In this document: in pieces, positions 32,160-43,067 of the stretch
Layout: the number at the start of each line of letters is the position of its first letter
Position numbering within the stretch: the stretch's first letter is position 1
Assembly (NCBI GenBank): GCA_033557465.1
Contig: CM066031.1
Coordinates: 1,231,917,312 to 1,231,981,311 of the forward strand
DNA: 64,000 nt
DNA from: Ichthyophis bannanicus
Taxonomy: Eukaryota; Chordata; Amphibia; Gymnophiona; Ichthyophiidae
Direction: 5' to 3'
Program-made: the position numbers and the translations under genes
Notes under the pieces: generated by a model
The model's input: only the letters and a program-made list of their open reading frames with translations
The model's database searches: none
Told to the model about the DNA's origin: nothing

Positions 32160-34130
32160 ATGATATCCTGCAGCAACCCACATGACGGCTACCTCTGCTG
32201 CCTTGGGCCAGAGCATGATAACTCGGACTGTGAACGCTGCAGGACCATAACCACAAAGGCCATCAAGAGCCGTCAGATGCAGCAGGAACTGTTCTTTCAC
32301 AAGTCTGACTCTGCACCGGAGTCTCCGGCGACATCGTGCTCTGGTGCCCCCTCCGGTACCTCAGTGCCCTGCGAGGCACGGGCTGCCTTGGAGTCCCGTG
32401 GCCACGAGTCCTCCAAGGGAAATCCCCGGAGGTGGAATGCAAGAAGTTGAAACTTTAGAAGACCACCTTGGAGGACGGATCTGGGAAGAAGGAAAAATCC
32501 CATTCCAGGTCACGTAGTCCCTGACGTAAGTCCAAGGGGTCGGAAGAGAGCGGCCCCGGAAGGAGTCGTTGGTATATGGTGGCCAGCCTCAGACACCTGA
32601 GGCCATCCTCATCAAGGACTCCCTCCTTAACAGAACTGGCACTGGGACTGAAACCCTCGGTGCCTGCGTCGAAGGTTGCTGAGCCAACTGGCATGGAGAC
32701 CAGAATGGCAGCCTTAGAGAGCAGTATATCTGCCCTCGTGGCCATGCAGCAGGCATTTATGGGATCCTTGATATCGAGGGCTTCCCCAGACGTCGAGCCG
32801 ATCCTCATGCGCCACCAGCCTTGAGAGACCCATTGGCACCAGATGAGGTCCTTGTCTCATTCTTGGGACACTGGTCCTCTCCGGCGAATGTACATGGTTT
32901 GGACTGCAAGCCCTCCAGAGGTCGCGGGCCTTTGGGCTCAGAACTCAACCGCAGTGACTGTGGGGCCTTGGACTTTTCTTTGGACTTTGAGTCGGAATGG
33001 GAGACCGAGGACAAGGAGTCCCCAGAATGGGAGACCGAGGGCAAGGAGTCCCTGGACACTCGGCGGCACCAAGATGTGCCTTCAGACCCATCTCCCCTGG
33101 TGTCCCAGCGCTGTTCCCCACCTGAGGACATTGCCTTCCTTGACCTTGTATGGAACATAGCTAAGACGCTTGCAAATCGAGGCCGAGAAAGATCCCCGCA
33201 CAGAGGAACTGGATATTTTCCAGTATAAGGCCCCTCCTAAGGAAGCCCTTACGGTGCCTGCCCCTCCGATCCTCGAGCGCCTCCTTCTCCATATGTGGGA
33301 GACACCGACATTGGTGCCCATTGTCAGTTGGCGACTTGACTATATGTACCGAGTCCGCTGAAGCTTTGGGTTCCAGAAGACTCAACTTCCTCACAACTCG
33401 ATGGTAGTTGAGTCTGCCATGCGCACACTCAGGAGTCAAAAGGCCCATTCCTCGGTGCCATCCAGTACGGTGGCCTGGACCCTCAACACCCTCAGCCAAA
33501 AGACCTCTCAGTGCTCGATACTTGCGTGCCAAATCCATTCCAGTCAACTGTACATTGGCAGGTACCTCAAAGAACTGGCGAGGGAGCTCACCGGTTTCTT
33601 GACAGGCCTTGACTGGAAACCTTTTCAGTGGTTCAAGTCTCTGGCCTTGGCAGTCAAGGAGTGCTCGAAATTTTTATCCTAAGCAGCTTGCAACAGCTTT
33701 GAGTCCTCAGCCAGAGTAGCCGCAGCAAGCATCAGAACCCAATGCCAGACATGGCTGCAGTCATCTGACCTCAGGGTTCAGGACAAACTTATCAATGTCC
33801 CCTGAATTGGAAAGAATCTCTTTGGGAAACCCATGGCAGAAAAGCTGGCTGAAATAGAGACTGACTGGCTGGTCAATAGAGACTGACTGACAAGGACCAG
33901 TCTCTCTAAAAAGACCTTGATGCAGCCCCTTAAGAAGACTCCAGAGAAGAAGCCCTTTTTCCTGAGGAAAAATGGAGGTTTTGGCAATGCCTCACAGTTC
34001 CAAGCCTTCTTGGCCCTGCAGCAAGGCCAACAGCACAAGAGACAAGGGCATGGCCCCCCAAACAAAACCCCAAATCCAAGGCACCGGTCCCGGCTCAATC
34101 TAGGGGGAGCTTTTGACTTCTTGGGCATGA
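32160..34130 (+). pseudogene. DIRS-4 ORF1 (gag-like), broken
   Basis: The N-terminus carries CCLGPEHDNSDCERC (C-x4-H-x4-C-x2-C), the same motif as in DIRS-1 and DIRS-2. Further on, 32840-33160 holds a duplicated acidic segment (ESEWETEDKESPEWETEGKE). At 33170-33420 come EELDIFQYKAPPKEAL and GFQKTQLPHNSMVVESAM. At 33917-34130 there is a basic KKTPEKKPFFLRKNGGFG tail. Multiple stops and frameshifts break it. Confidence 0.75.
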
Positions 34131-34139
34131 CCTCCTTTC

Positions 34140-35898
34140 TTCCAGGAGGTGCCCAGCAACCCACACGGGGGCGTCTGGCCATGTTTGCCCACGGATGCCC
34201 CACCATCACCACCAATTCCTGGGTACTGCAAGTGGTCAAGGAGGGCTACCTCCTCCACCATCAATGGGTGCCACACTCATACTTTCCAGGAGAGCCCATA
34301 AGATCTCTCCTCTATCAGACTCTGCTCCTCACTAAGCTCGCAGGTCTCCTCAAGGACAAGGCGGTGGAACCAGTGCCCAAGTATCTCTGGGGCACCGGCT
34401 TCTACTCCAGGTATTTCCTTTTTCCAAAGTGAACAGGGGGCCTTAGGCCTATCTTGGACCTGTGGGACCTGAATAGATTTCTGGTAAGGGAGAAGTTCAA
34501 GATACTCTCCCTTGGAATACTGCTGCCATAACTCCAGCAGGGAGACTGACTATGCTCCTTAGACGTGAAGGATGCCTATACGTACATCCTAATCCATCCC
34601 AATCACCGATAATACCTCCGCTTCATGATGGGAGGAGGTCACTACCAATACAGGGTGCTCCCCTTCGGGCTGGCCTCACCACCAAGGGTCTTCACCGAGG
34701 GCTTAGCGGTGGCCACAGCCCACCTTCATCTCCAAGGGTCCTTCATTTTCCCCTACCTTGATGACTGGCTCGTAAAGGGAAGTACAGCTGCAGAGGTGCA
34801 CCATGCCACTGAGTGTACCATTCATGCCCTGCAGCACTTGGGATTCGTCATCAACTTCCCAAGTCCCAACTCCCCCTGGCTCAGTGCCTGGAGTTCATAG
34901 GTGCTCAGCTAAACACCTTCCAGGCCAAGGTCTTCCTCCCTCAGGAGAGATCAGAATACCTCAGGAGGCTAGCCGCAGAGGTACAACACTGCCAGTCACT
35001 ATCCACCTGGCTTCTCCTCCGCCTATTAGGCCACATGGCCTCTACGGTCCATGTGACCCATATGCCTATGTACACATGAGGTTGGCCCAGTAGTGCCTTT
35101 ACTTTCAGTGGACACAAGCCATGGGCAGGCTCTGGAACAGGGTGAGAGTGACTTGCTAACTCGTGGACTCCCTCTACTGGTGGCAGATCCCCTGTCACAT
35201 GCAGGCTGGGATCCCCTTCCAGTACCCACCCCCAAGAGGGCCCTCACCATGGACGCCTCTCTACTGGACTGGGGGACTCATTGCGAGGACCTCTGCACAC
35301 AAGGCAGCTGGTCCCAGATGGAATGCCAGCTGCAGGACAACATTTTGGAGTTCCAGGCAATATTCCTGGCTCTCCAAGCCTTACGCCACCAGCTGCAGCA
35401 ACAGTCGGTGCTGATCCAGACCGACAACTAAGTCGCAATATTTTATGTGAACAAGCAAGGGGGCATGGGGTCGTATTTCCTCTGCCAGGAGGCTGTAGCC
35501 CTGTGCTAATATGCGAAATGCAATGGAATGCTCCTATCTCCCGAGCTATGACAATGCCCTGGCAGACAAGCTGAGCAGAGTCCTCCAGGCGCACGAGTGG
35601 TGCCTGGATCCCAGGGAGGCCTCCCGGCTGTTCTGACTCTGTGGTGTCCCTCTAGTGGACCTGTTTGCCAGCGCAAAGAACACACAGTTGCCCCGCTTCT
35701 GCTCCCGCCAGCTGCACCCATCCCAGGTGGCAGTGGACGTATTCTTCTTTCCATGGACGGAAGGCCTCCTTTATGCCTTCCCGCCAATTCTACTGGTCAC
35801 AAAGACCATCTTCAAGCTCCAGCACGACACAGCATCACTGATACTGATAACCCCATGGTGGCCCAGGCAACCTTGGTTCCCACTGCTGATGCCAATGT
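34140..35898 (+). pseudogene. DIRS-4 reverse transcriptase / RNase H, broken
   Basis: FYSRYFLFPK at about 34400, then GGHYQYRVLPFGLASPPRVF and the catalytic FPYLDDWLVKGS (34625-34900). RNase H has LTMDASLLDWGTHCEDL, LEFQAIFLALQAL and LIQTDN followed by a stop at about 35430, where DIRS-1 reads Gln, then VAIFYVNKQGG. The tail LLYAFPPILLVTKTIFKLQH (35655-35898) is the connecting domain. Several stops make it non-functional. Confidence 0.87.
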
Positions 35899-37226
35899 CT
35901 TGATTTAATGTTATCAAGGGAGAAGAGAAATATGAAATGTTGTAGGGACAAGTATTGAGCCTCATGGAATTGTCTGGGACAGACAGATCCAAGTTGTGTT
36001 TCTTCAGTATTGAGTGAACAATTGAATGTTTCCATTTTGTTGGAAGGGTGCCTGACTTAAATTTATGAGATCTAAAAATAGAGGAGTGAAATCTGAACAA
36101 CAGTATTTGAGTTGTTTTGGTGGAATCTTATCTGCCAGTAAAATTAACTCAAGGAATCAGCTAGTTTCCCTAGCTGGAACTCTGTCAAAACAGGAGTTCT
36201 GATAGCTCGCTTTGATGGATACCTGGAGATACAGTATTGTCAAATATTGATAAGGGAAGTGGCTCAAAAGTTTTGATCATTTAAGTCTAAAATCTTTTTT
36301 GTAAAGCAGCCTGCAAAGAGTTCAGGGGATTAAAATAGATTCATTACAGTTGTTCTGTTTAGGGCAGGGGTTCTCAACCCAGTCCTCGGGGCACACCTAA
36401 ACGGTCATTTTTTTAGGATAGCCACAATGACTATGCATGAGACAGAGATATGGATACAATGGAGGCAGTGCATACAAATTTTTCTCATGCATATTCTTTA
36501 TGGTTATCCTGAAAACCTGACTTGCTAAGTGTATCCTGAGGGCTGGGTTGAGAACCTCTGCTTTAGAGGAAAGCTTTCTAAGAACAGAAAAGAGTTGTTC
36601 AGGGTAATTCTCATTCTAATGAATTTGTTGTGAGAAATAATTAGTTTTATCAATCTTTATGCCATTTTTATACTCTTTCTGAAGTTTAGTGCATTCTATG
36701 TTATTACTGGAGGGATCCTTTCTTCATTTACATTCTGCCTGGTGAACCTTCTTTTTTAATTTCCATATGATATTTGAGAACCATGGGTTCCTGTTAATTT
36801 TCATAAGCTCCTTCAAAGAAGCATGTTCCAGATTTTCTTCGAGCCCGGAGAACCAAATTTGCGATTTCTGTTCTAATGAAAGATCAGAAAAATGGACTGG
36901 GGTCTTTAAGCAATTTATGGAAAAAAATTCACCTATTTAGGTTGCAAATAAGTTATTGATAACAAGGAAAGACTTTCCACTTTATGCTCAAACTGGTTCT
37001 AACCAGAAAATGATCTGTCCTGGTTAATAGAGCTTTAGATGGAAGACAAGGGAGGAGACGAGCTATCTGTACTGCCAGCATATCTAGGCAGTGTCCTTCT
37101 TGGTGAGTCAGGGTAAAACTCAGAAGACTAAATCAGCATTTAGAATAAGGAAGCTTCTTTCTGGATTATTTTGGAGATTGTCCAGCCAAATATTTATATC
37201 TCCTAACATAATTGAAGGACCTGAGT
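35899..37226 (-). mobile_element. L2-B LINE, downstream part (RT region), minus strand
   Basis: The minus strand gives SGTLPTKWKHSIVHSILKKH and NPWFSNIIWKLKKKVHQAEC, typical of the region between endonuclease and RT palm of L2. A hAT-like MITE (36365-36560) lies within it. The matching upstream part (endonuclease start) is on the other side of DIRS-3, at 43224-43720. Confidence 0.75.
36365..36560. mobile_element. Palindromic hAT-like MITE with 8-bp target duplication
   Basis: Begins CAGGGGTTCTCAACCCAGTC and ends GGCTGGGTTGAGAACCTCTG, about 20 bp of inverted repeat. The flanks GTTTAGGG (36357-36364) and CTTTAGAG (36561-36568) match at 6 of 8 positions, consistent with an 8-bp hAT duplication. 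It is 196 bases long and non-coding. Confidence 0.8.
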
Positions 37227-37370
37227 TCCCTTCCCGTCTCTCCGGGCCAGTCCAGGAACAAGAGGGTTGTCAATCTTCTCCAGCAACTGAGGACTGAAAA
37301 ACTGAAGTTTTGTAGAGGTGGTATCTGGCTCCCCCTGCTGGCCAACCCTCAGTCTTTCAGTCCTCAGCAA
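37227..37370 (+). repeat. DIRS-3 left inverted terminal repeat
   Basis: TCTCCGGGCCAGTCCAGGAA then AGAGGGTTGTCAATCTTCTC and GGTGGTATCTGGCTCCCCCT is inverted at 43068-43180 with few mismatches. Confidence 0.92.
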
Positions 37371-37909
37371 CTGGAATGGACGGAATCCTGGCTGGCTCCC
37401 GAGAAAGCCCTTTAGAGTGGAGAGATTTTTTTTCTTTCTTTCTTTCTTTTGCTTTCAGGCAGTGATTCTGAGGAAAGAGCCCTAGCAGGGTTCACCTCCA
37501 CAAATTTAATTTCGCTGACTTTCATTAAGAAACGGAGCTGCTTAAGCAGAGCCTGCTTTTCTCAGCAGCTCCGGTTACCGGTAGAGGAAGCAGAGAGGTG
37601 CTGGGAGCCCCAGAAACCATCCTGCCGACCTCGGGCTTAAGTTTTCTCGCCCACTAGCAGTGGGGGAGAGTAACTTGGTAGAAGTCTTACTTCCCAGCTT
37701 TGTTTGAGGTATGTTGAGCACTTTTTAATCTTGTCGGGCAAACTGCGATGTTCGGCGGGGTTTTTGTGGTCGGCGTTTCCTCTTGTCTCGCGCTGATTAC
37801 TACTGTGCCGGGTTATTTTTCAGTTTTTGCTAACTTTTTCTTTTCGGGGAGTCATTTCTACTTCGGTTTTGGGGTACTTTATTTTTTTCCGTTCTCCTGT
37901 TTGGCTGTC

Positions 37910-39355
37910 ATGGAAAGTACCTCAGAGGGCTGCCCTCAGGGCGGTTTAGAATTGGCGGGAACGTCAGCCATTACAGTTTCCGCTCCTGTTATATCAGCTC
38001 AGGAAAAGCCCGTGAAACGGAGAGCCAAGTCCAAAAGACAAGAACAGGTGGGGGAAGCTCCTCCACCTTCTCTGTCTGAAGCTCAGAAAGGGTTAGAATC
38101 ATTTTTTTCTGCTGATTTTATTTTGGCTCTCCATCAGGCTTATTGTTTAAAGTGGCAACAAGCTCAGGTGAAGGGCTCTGTCACTGGATCCGGGCAAAGC
38201 TTACAGAATCAGCCCCCCCCCCTTTGGATCCAGGTGAAGGTTCCTCTAGATTGGCACAAGGACCAGAGGTTAGTGCAGATAAGGCTGCTCAGCATGTCTC
38301 GGAGCTCCCAGGTCTGGAGGAGAGCGAACTCCTCTCTGATTCCGGTTTGGACTGGACTGCGGATTTAGATGAGGCTGCGTTAGGATCCAGTGAGGATCCC
38401 AATCTGTTTAGGGTTTTTAGAAAGGAGGAGTTAGGTCCACTTATTGCCCAAACTTTATCAGCCTTGAATATTCCTTTGCCAGCGGCTCAGGAAGAGCCTT
38501 TATGCTTTAGAGGCTCCTCTTCTCCAGGGTTTTAAGACGGAGCAGAGGTGTTTCCCTGTGCACAGAGTCATGAAACAGATGGTTGAATCTGAGTGGGAAT
38601 GTCCAGAGGCTTCTTTGAGAGGAGCACGGGCGATTGGCCGGTTGTATCCTCTGCCGCACGAGGAACAAGAGTTACTGAAGATGCCTAAGGTGGATGCCTT
38701 AGTCTCAGCGGTCACCAAGAAAACAACTATTCCTGTGGAGGGCGGCGCGGCTCTCAAAGATTTGCAGGATAGGAAATTGGAAACCTTGTTAAAACAGGCT
38801 TTTGACTCTTCCGCACTGTCGCTGCGGGCAGCGATCTGTGGAGCGTTTGTCTCCCGGGCCTCCATTCGTTGGATCCAGGGAGACTCTCTCCCCCGATCAG
38901 AGCAGGACGAAGGCGCAAAGCTAGAGTCGGCGGCAGCTTACCTAGCAGATACCTTCTACGATCTGGTGCGGATTTCGTCGAAGTCCATTGCTACAGTGGT
39001 TGCGGCTCGGAGATTTCTTTGGTTGAGAAATTGGGCGGCGGACACCTCTTCCAAGGCGCGGCTCAGTAAGCTACCATATAAGGGTTCGCTGCTGTTTAGG
39101 GCAGCGTTGGAGAAGATTGTCAAGGATCTTGGCGATTCTAAAGGCGGTCGACTTCCAGAGGACCGACCTAAATCTCAAAAGCCCAGCAATTTGCAAAGGG
39201 GTGCCTCTTGGGAATTTCGCAGATTCCGAGGTTCCCGTTTTGCCCCGTACCAAAGGGGTCGCTTTGCGGCCAGGGGTCAGTCCTTTCGGGGGGCGCGAGG
39301 CTTCGGTAGAGGTTACTTCGGAGCCCAGCAAAATACTGCAAAAAAACTCCAATGA
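37910..39355 (+). pseudogene. DIRS-3 ORF1 (gag-like), two frame breaks
   Basis: The start ATG at 37910 gives MESTSEGCPQGGLELAG, a basic KRRAKSKRQ segment and LSEAQKGLESFFSADFILAL. A run of about ten C at 38212-38221 shifts the frame to the one open at 38143-38535 (acidic, EESELLSDSGLDWTADLDEA, VFRKEELGPLIAQTLSALN). A second break near 38530 leads to 38558-39355 with HRVMKQMVESEW, KKTTIPVEGGAALKDLQDRK and an Arg/Gly-rich end (RGRFAARGQSFRGARGFGRG) suited to nucleic-acid binding. No C-x4-H motif was noticed at its N-terminus, unlike DIRS-1, -2 and -4. Confidence 0.82.
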
Positions 39356-41255
39356 AGTACGGTTGGTCCAGGCGGAACTCCCGGTGGGGGGACGGCTTCA
39401 AGCCTTCCTTTCCGTCTGGGCCACCATAACTTCCGACCAGTGGGTCCTCGAGATTTTCCGCGATGGCTATTCTCTAGAATTCGCTCGTCTGCTAGCGGAT
39501 GCTTTCGTGGTGTCTCCATGTGGTTCGGGGGTAAAGCAAGCAGCGGTTGCGGATACCCTTCGGCGGTTGATACGTCTGCAGGCAGTTGTTCCGGTTCCTC
39601 CAAACCAGTTAGGGTTCGGTCGATACTCAATTTATTTTGTCATGCCCAAGAAGGAGGGGTCTTTTCGACCTATTCTAGATCTAAAGAACGTGAACCGCTG
39701 CTTAAGAGTTCCGCATTTTCGCATGGAGACCCTTCGGTCGGTTATTCAGTCAGTTCAACCGAACAAAGTCTTAACGTCCATAGATCTCACAGAGGCTTAT
39801 CTTCATATTCCCATAAGATCAGAGCACCAGAAATTTCTACGCTTTACGGTGCACATGGGACATTTCCAGTTTTGGGCTTTACCGTTTGGCCTGGCGACAG
39901 CGCCACGCACCTTCACGAAAGTAATGGTGGTGGTAGCAGCAGCCTTAAGAAGGGAGGCCGTTCTCGTACATCCCTATCTCGACGACTGGCTAATTTGAGC
40001 ACCATCCGGGTCGGACTCTCTGTCGGCTACGGCGAGGGTGGTGAATCTTCTGGAGCAACTGGGTTGGGTGATAAACCAAGCCAGAAGTCAGTTGCAGCCG
40101 GTCACGCCCCTCCTGTACTTGGGAGCAATTATCGATACCGCTTTAGGGGCGGTTTTTCTGCCGGAGGGCAGAGTGCAGAAGATTTTGTCGCAAGTGCGAA
40201 ACTTCTTGCGTCTCAAAGCACCGACAGCGTGGCGTTATCTGCAGCTCCTGGGGTCCATGGCGGCGGCGTTGGATCTGGTACCGTGGGCAAGGGCCCACAT
40301 GCGGCCGTTACAACAGGCCTTGCTTTCCAGATGGTCTCCTCAAGAGCATCCTCTGGAGTGCAAGTTGCCCAGTTTACCCAATGTCACCATAAGTCTTCAG
40401 TGGTGGTTGGATCCCGTTCACTTACGAGCTGGAGTTCCCTTACGCCAGCCGGACTGGGTGTTAGTGACTACGGATGCCAGCCTCGCAGGCTGGGGGGCTC
40501 ATTGTCAGGCGACTTTTGCTCAAGGGTTTTAGCCACCAGAGTTCAAGGATTGTTCCATCAACCTGTTGGAGCTCAAAGCAGTTTCGTTGGCTCTTCGAGA
40601 ATTTCTTCCTCTTCTCGAGCGAAAGGCAGTGCGAGTGTTTTCCGACAATGCGGTAACGGTCTCCTATATCAACAGGCAAGGCGGCACGGGGAGTGCAGTG
40701 TTGCTGGCGGAGAGTCAGCAGCTGATGTCCTGGGCGGAGGAGCATCTGGTGGCTCTGTCGGCGGCGCATGTAGCAGGTCGAGACAATGTCCAAGCTGACT
40801 TCCTCAGCCGGCACGTGGTGGATCCCGGAGAATGGGAATTGAACGCCGCAGTGTTTCACGAATTGACTCTCAGGTGGGGTCAGCCGGTGATGGACCTAAT
40901 GGCCACCTTCGACAATGCCAAAGCGCTTTGATTTTTCAGCAGGCGCAGGGAGCGCATGTCGGAGGGTCTCGACGGCCTAGCTCAGCCGTGGCCATGCAGG
41001 GGACTTCTTTATGTGTTTCCTCCATGGCCAATGGTCGGCAGAGTTGTTCGACGGATAGCGCGTCATTGCGGTCGAGTAATTCTCATTGCGCCAGATTGGC
41101 CCAGGAGAGCGTGGTATGCAGATCTAGTTCGCCTGCTCATAGACAGTCCCTGGAAGCTGCCCTCGCGAGCGAACCTGCTGGTTCAGGGGCCTCTGCTCAT
41201 GCCGGATGTGGATCGCTTCTCTCTTACGGCTTGGCTCTTGAAAGGCACAAGTTAA
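39353..41255 (+). pseudogene. DIRS-3 reverse transcriptase / RNase H with three in-frame stops
   Basis: One frame runs throughout. RT: SFRPILDLKNVNRCL, SIDLTEAYLHIPI, LPFGLATAP, YLDDWLI. RNase H: VTTDASLAGWGAHC, NLLELKAVSLAL, FSDNAVTVSYINRQGGTGS, HVAGRDNVQADFLSRH. The connecting tail is LLYVFPPWPMVGRVVRRIAR. The frame is interrupted only by TGA at 39996-39998, TAG at 40530-40532 and TGA at 40929-40931, then ends at TAA 41253-41255. The open frame begins upstream at 39117, overlapping ORF1, and pol is +1 to the last ORF1 frame. The TGA stops stand where related copies have Arg (DDWLIR), consistent with CGA to TGA decay. Confidence 0.92.
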
Positions 41256-42593
41256 TGCGTAGAGGATATTCGGCTTCGGTTGTGGCTACTTTGTTGCAGG
41301 CCAGGAGATGGTCCACGTCCCTGGCTTATGTCCAAGTTTGGCGAGTTTTTGAGACTTGGTGCGCAGGCCGAAACCTCTGTCCGCGCGGCGTCTCCGTACC
41401 GCACGTATTGGCCTTCTTGCAGTGGAGTGGAGGAGTGGCCTAGTGGTTGGGGCAAGGTACTTCAGGCCAGAAGGTCAGGGGTTAAAATCCCACTAGAGGA
41501 AAGCAACCTTGGGCTGGAAGGACTGGGGTTTCTAGTCCCACAGGTGCTCCTTGTGGTCTTGGGCAAGCCACTTAACCCTCCATAGCACATGTTCCCTGTA
41601 AAATAGTTATCTCCAAGTTATAATGCCCTGTTCAATGTAATTTCAGTTTGTTCAATGTAAACCGCCTTGATATCATGAAAGGCGGTATATAAGAAATGTT
41701 AAATAAATAAATAAATTGCAGGATGGACTGGATAAGGGGTTGGCCCTTAGTACCCTCCGGGTTCATTTAGCGGCCCTTTCGTGTTTTCGGGGCACTGTGA
41801 AAGGGACTCGACTGTCGGCTCATCCAGATGTCCTTCGATTCCTGAGGGCGATCAGGAATATTCGTCCACCTCTTCGTCCCATGGTTCTGCCTTGGGATTT
41901 GAACCTCGTCCTTGAGGCTTTGGCGCAGCCTCCTTTTCATTCGACTAAGGACATTTCGCTCAGAGAGCTCTCTTGGAAGGTTGCCTTCCTGGTAGCCTTG
42001 TGTTCGGCTAGACGCATTTCAGATCTCCAAGCTCTTTCCTGTAGGGCCCCATATCTGCAATTTTTGGAGGAGAGAGTCCTCTGGCGGACGGTGCCTTCGT
42101 TTCTTCCGAAGGTGGTGTCCACTTTCCATATCAATCAAACTATTTCTCTTCCCACCTTTAGAAACGTGGACGGTCTCCCTATTGATGCTGTTCTGGAAAA
42201 CTTGGATTTGGGTAGATTGCTCAAGAGATACCTTAGAAGAACTAAACCTTTCCGCAGAACGGAAAGATTGTTAGTGCTGTTTGGAGGGCCTCGAAAGGGG
42301 AGGCAGCTTCCAAGGCATCCATTGCTAGATGGGTAAAACAGGCGATAGTGGCGGCCTATCAGGCAGATGGGAAGCCACCTCCAGAAGGGCTTCGAGCTCA
42401 TTCTACTCGGAGCCAAGCGACTTCTTGGGCAGAATATGCTTTGGTTCCACCTGCGGATATTTGTCGGGCGGCTACGTGGTCGTCGCTCCACACGTTCGCT
42501 AAGCATTACAGATTGGATGTTGGGGCCCGGGCAGACGCAAATGTTGGGGCTTCGGCCGTCATAGCGGGCCTGGCGGGTCCCTCCCGTGGTTAG
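41100..42593 (+). pseudogene. DIRS-3 tyrosine recombinase interrupted by a SINE
   Basis: The N-terminal part overlaps the end of pol (LLQARRWSTSLAYVQVWRVF, VPHVLAFLQ). The SINE at 41423-41715 then interrupts. The core continues with LDKGLALSTLRVHLAALSCF, LPWDLNLVLEALAQPPF and CSARRISDLQAL. A frameshift near 42300 leads to 42348-42593 with LRAHSTRSQATSW (HxxR), CRAATWSSLHTFAKHYRLD, which keeps the Tyr nucleophile. All catalytic positions (R, HxxR, H/W, Y) are still present in sequence, but the SINE and frameshift prevent a full product. Confidence 0.9.
41423..41715 (+). repeat. Complete tRNA-derived SINE with L2-like tail, in DIRS-3
   Basis: Head GTGGCCTAGTGGTTGGGGCA (A box) and AGGTCAGGGGTTAAAATCCC (B box). 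The tail reads AAGGCGGTATATAAGAAATG then TTAAATAAATAAATAAA. It is flanked by TTGCAG at 41417-41422 and 41716-41721 (target duplication, extending imperfectly to TTGCAGtGG/TTGCAGgaTGG). The pol III boxes indicate a tRNA ancestor; the 3' end suggests mobilisation by L2-type machinery. Confidence 0.9.
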
Positions 42594-42611
42594 ATACTGC
42601 TCTGGTACTTC

Positions 42612-42712
42612 CCTCTTGTTCCTGGACTGGCCCGGAGAGACGAGAAGGAAACAGAAATTAGACCTTACCTGCTAATTGTCTTTCCTGGAGATCTCTCCGG
42701 GCCAGTCCAGGA
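42612..42712. repeat. DIRS-3 internal complementary region
   Basis: The first half (CTCTTGTTCCTGGACTGGCC, GAGACGAGAAGGAA) is the complement of the left end. The second half (ACAGAAATTAGACCTTACCT, GCTAATTGTCTTTCCTGGAG) is the complement of the right end. The junction falls at GGAA|ACAG, which defines the element ends as TTCC... and ...CTGT. Confidence 0.9.
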
Positions 42713-43067
42713 CCCACCCGTATCATTTGCCAGATTTCTTAGTGATGCGAGTGCCTAGGGGGGTACGGGGCGTCGTCTATTGGTCAATCAGTCTTTACGA
42801 CACCGAGAGTTGCATTTCACCTCGTTCGTTACGGTTCGCTGCGTTAGCTTCAGGTTGGTCTCTGGGGCTTCCTCGAGGTGGTTTTTGTTTAGGTGCACTT
42901 TGCGAAAAAAACAAACAAAAAAACAAAGCAGTAGCGTTGCATATCTTTCTTATTTGCATAGCTACTATATATGTTCTTAGTCACTGCTTGTAAGTACATA
43001 AGTTCAACATATGTCTTTTTTCTTTGCTTTGGGCTTATGTTCTTCAACTGCTTGGATATGAATAGAC

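Larger units (their letters stand above)
31701..35898 (+). mobile_element. DIRS-4: DIRS retrotransposon lacking its recombinase
   Basis: The left terminus at 31701 (TTTCTCCAGGATCAAGCAGG, AGTCCTCACATATGGGTGAT) resembles that of DIRS-2. ORF1 and RT/RNase H follow. The element stops at about 35898 within the post-RNase H tail, directly against minus-strand L2-B. No recombinase, right terminus or internal complementary region is present. Confidence 0.82.

Noticed and set aside
32843..33160. Repeated acidic peptide (SEWETEDKE / PEWETEGKE) as a possible host coding repeat
   Set aside because: It lies between clear DIRS-4 ORF1 blocks and is better explained as part of that gag-like protein.
37425..37452. 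TTTC microsatellite as a functional element
   Set aside because: Short simple repeat in the DIRS-3 5' leader; no further signal.
39440..40798. A 452-codon plus-strand frame overlapping DIRS-3 pol
   Set aside because: Although long, it is Ser/Gly-rich with no motifs; the alternate frame holds RT and RNase H motifs, so this is a shadow in GC-rich sequence.
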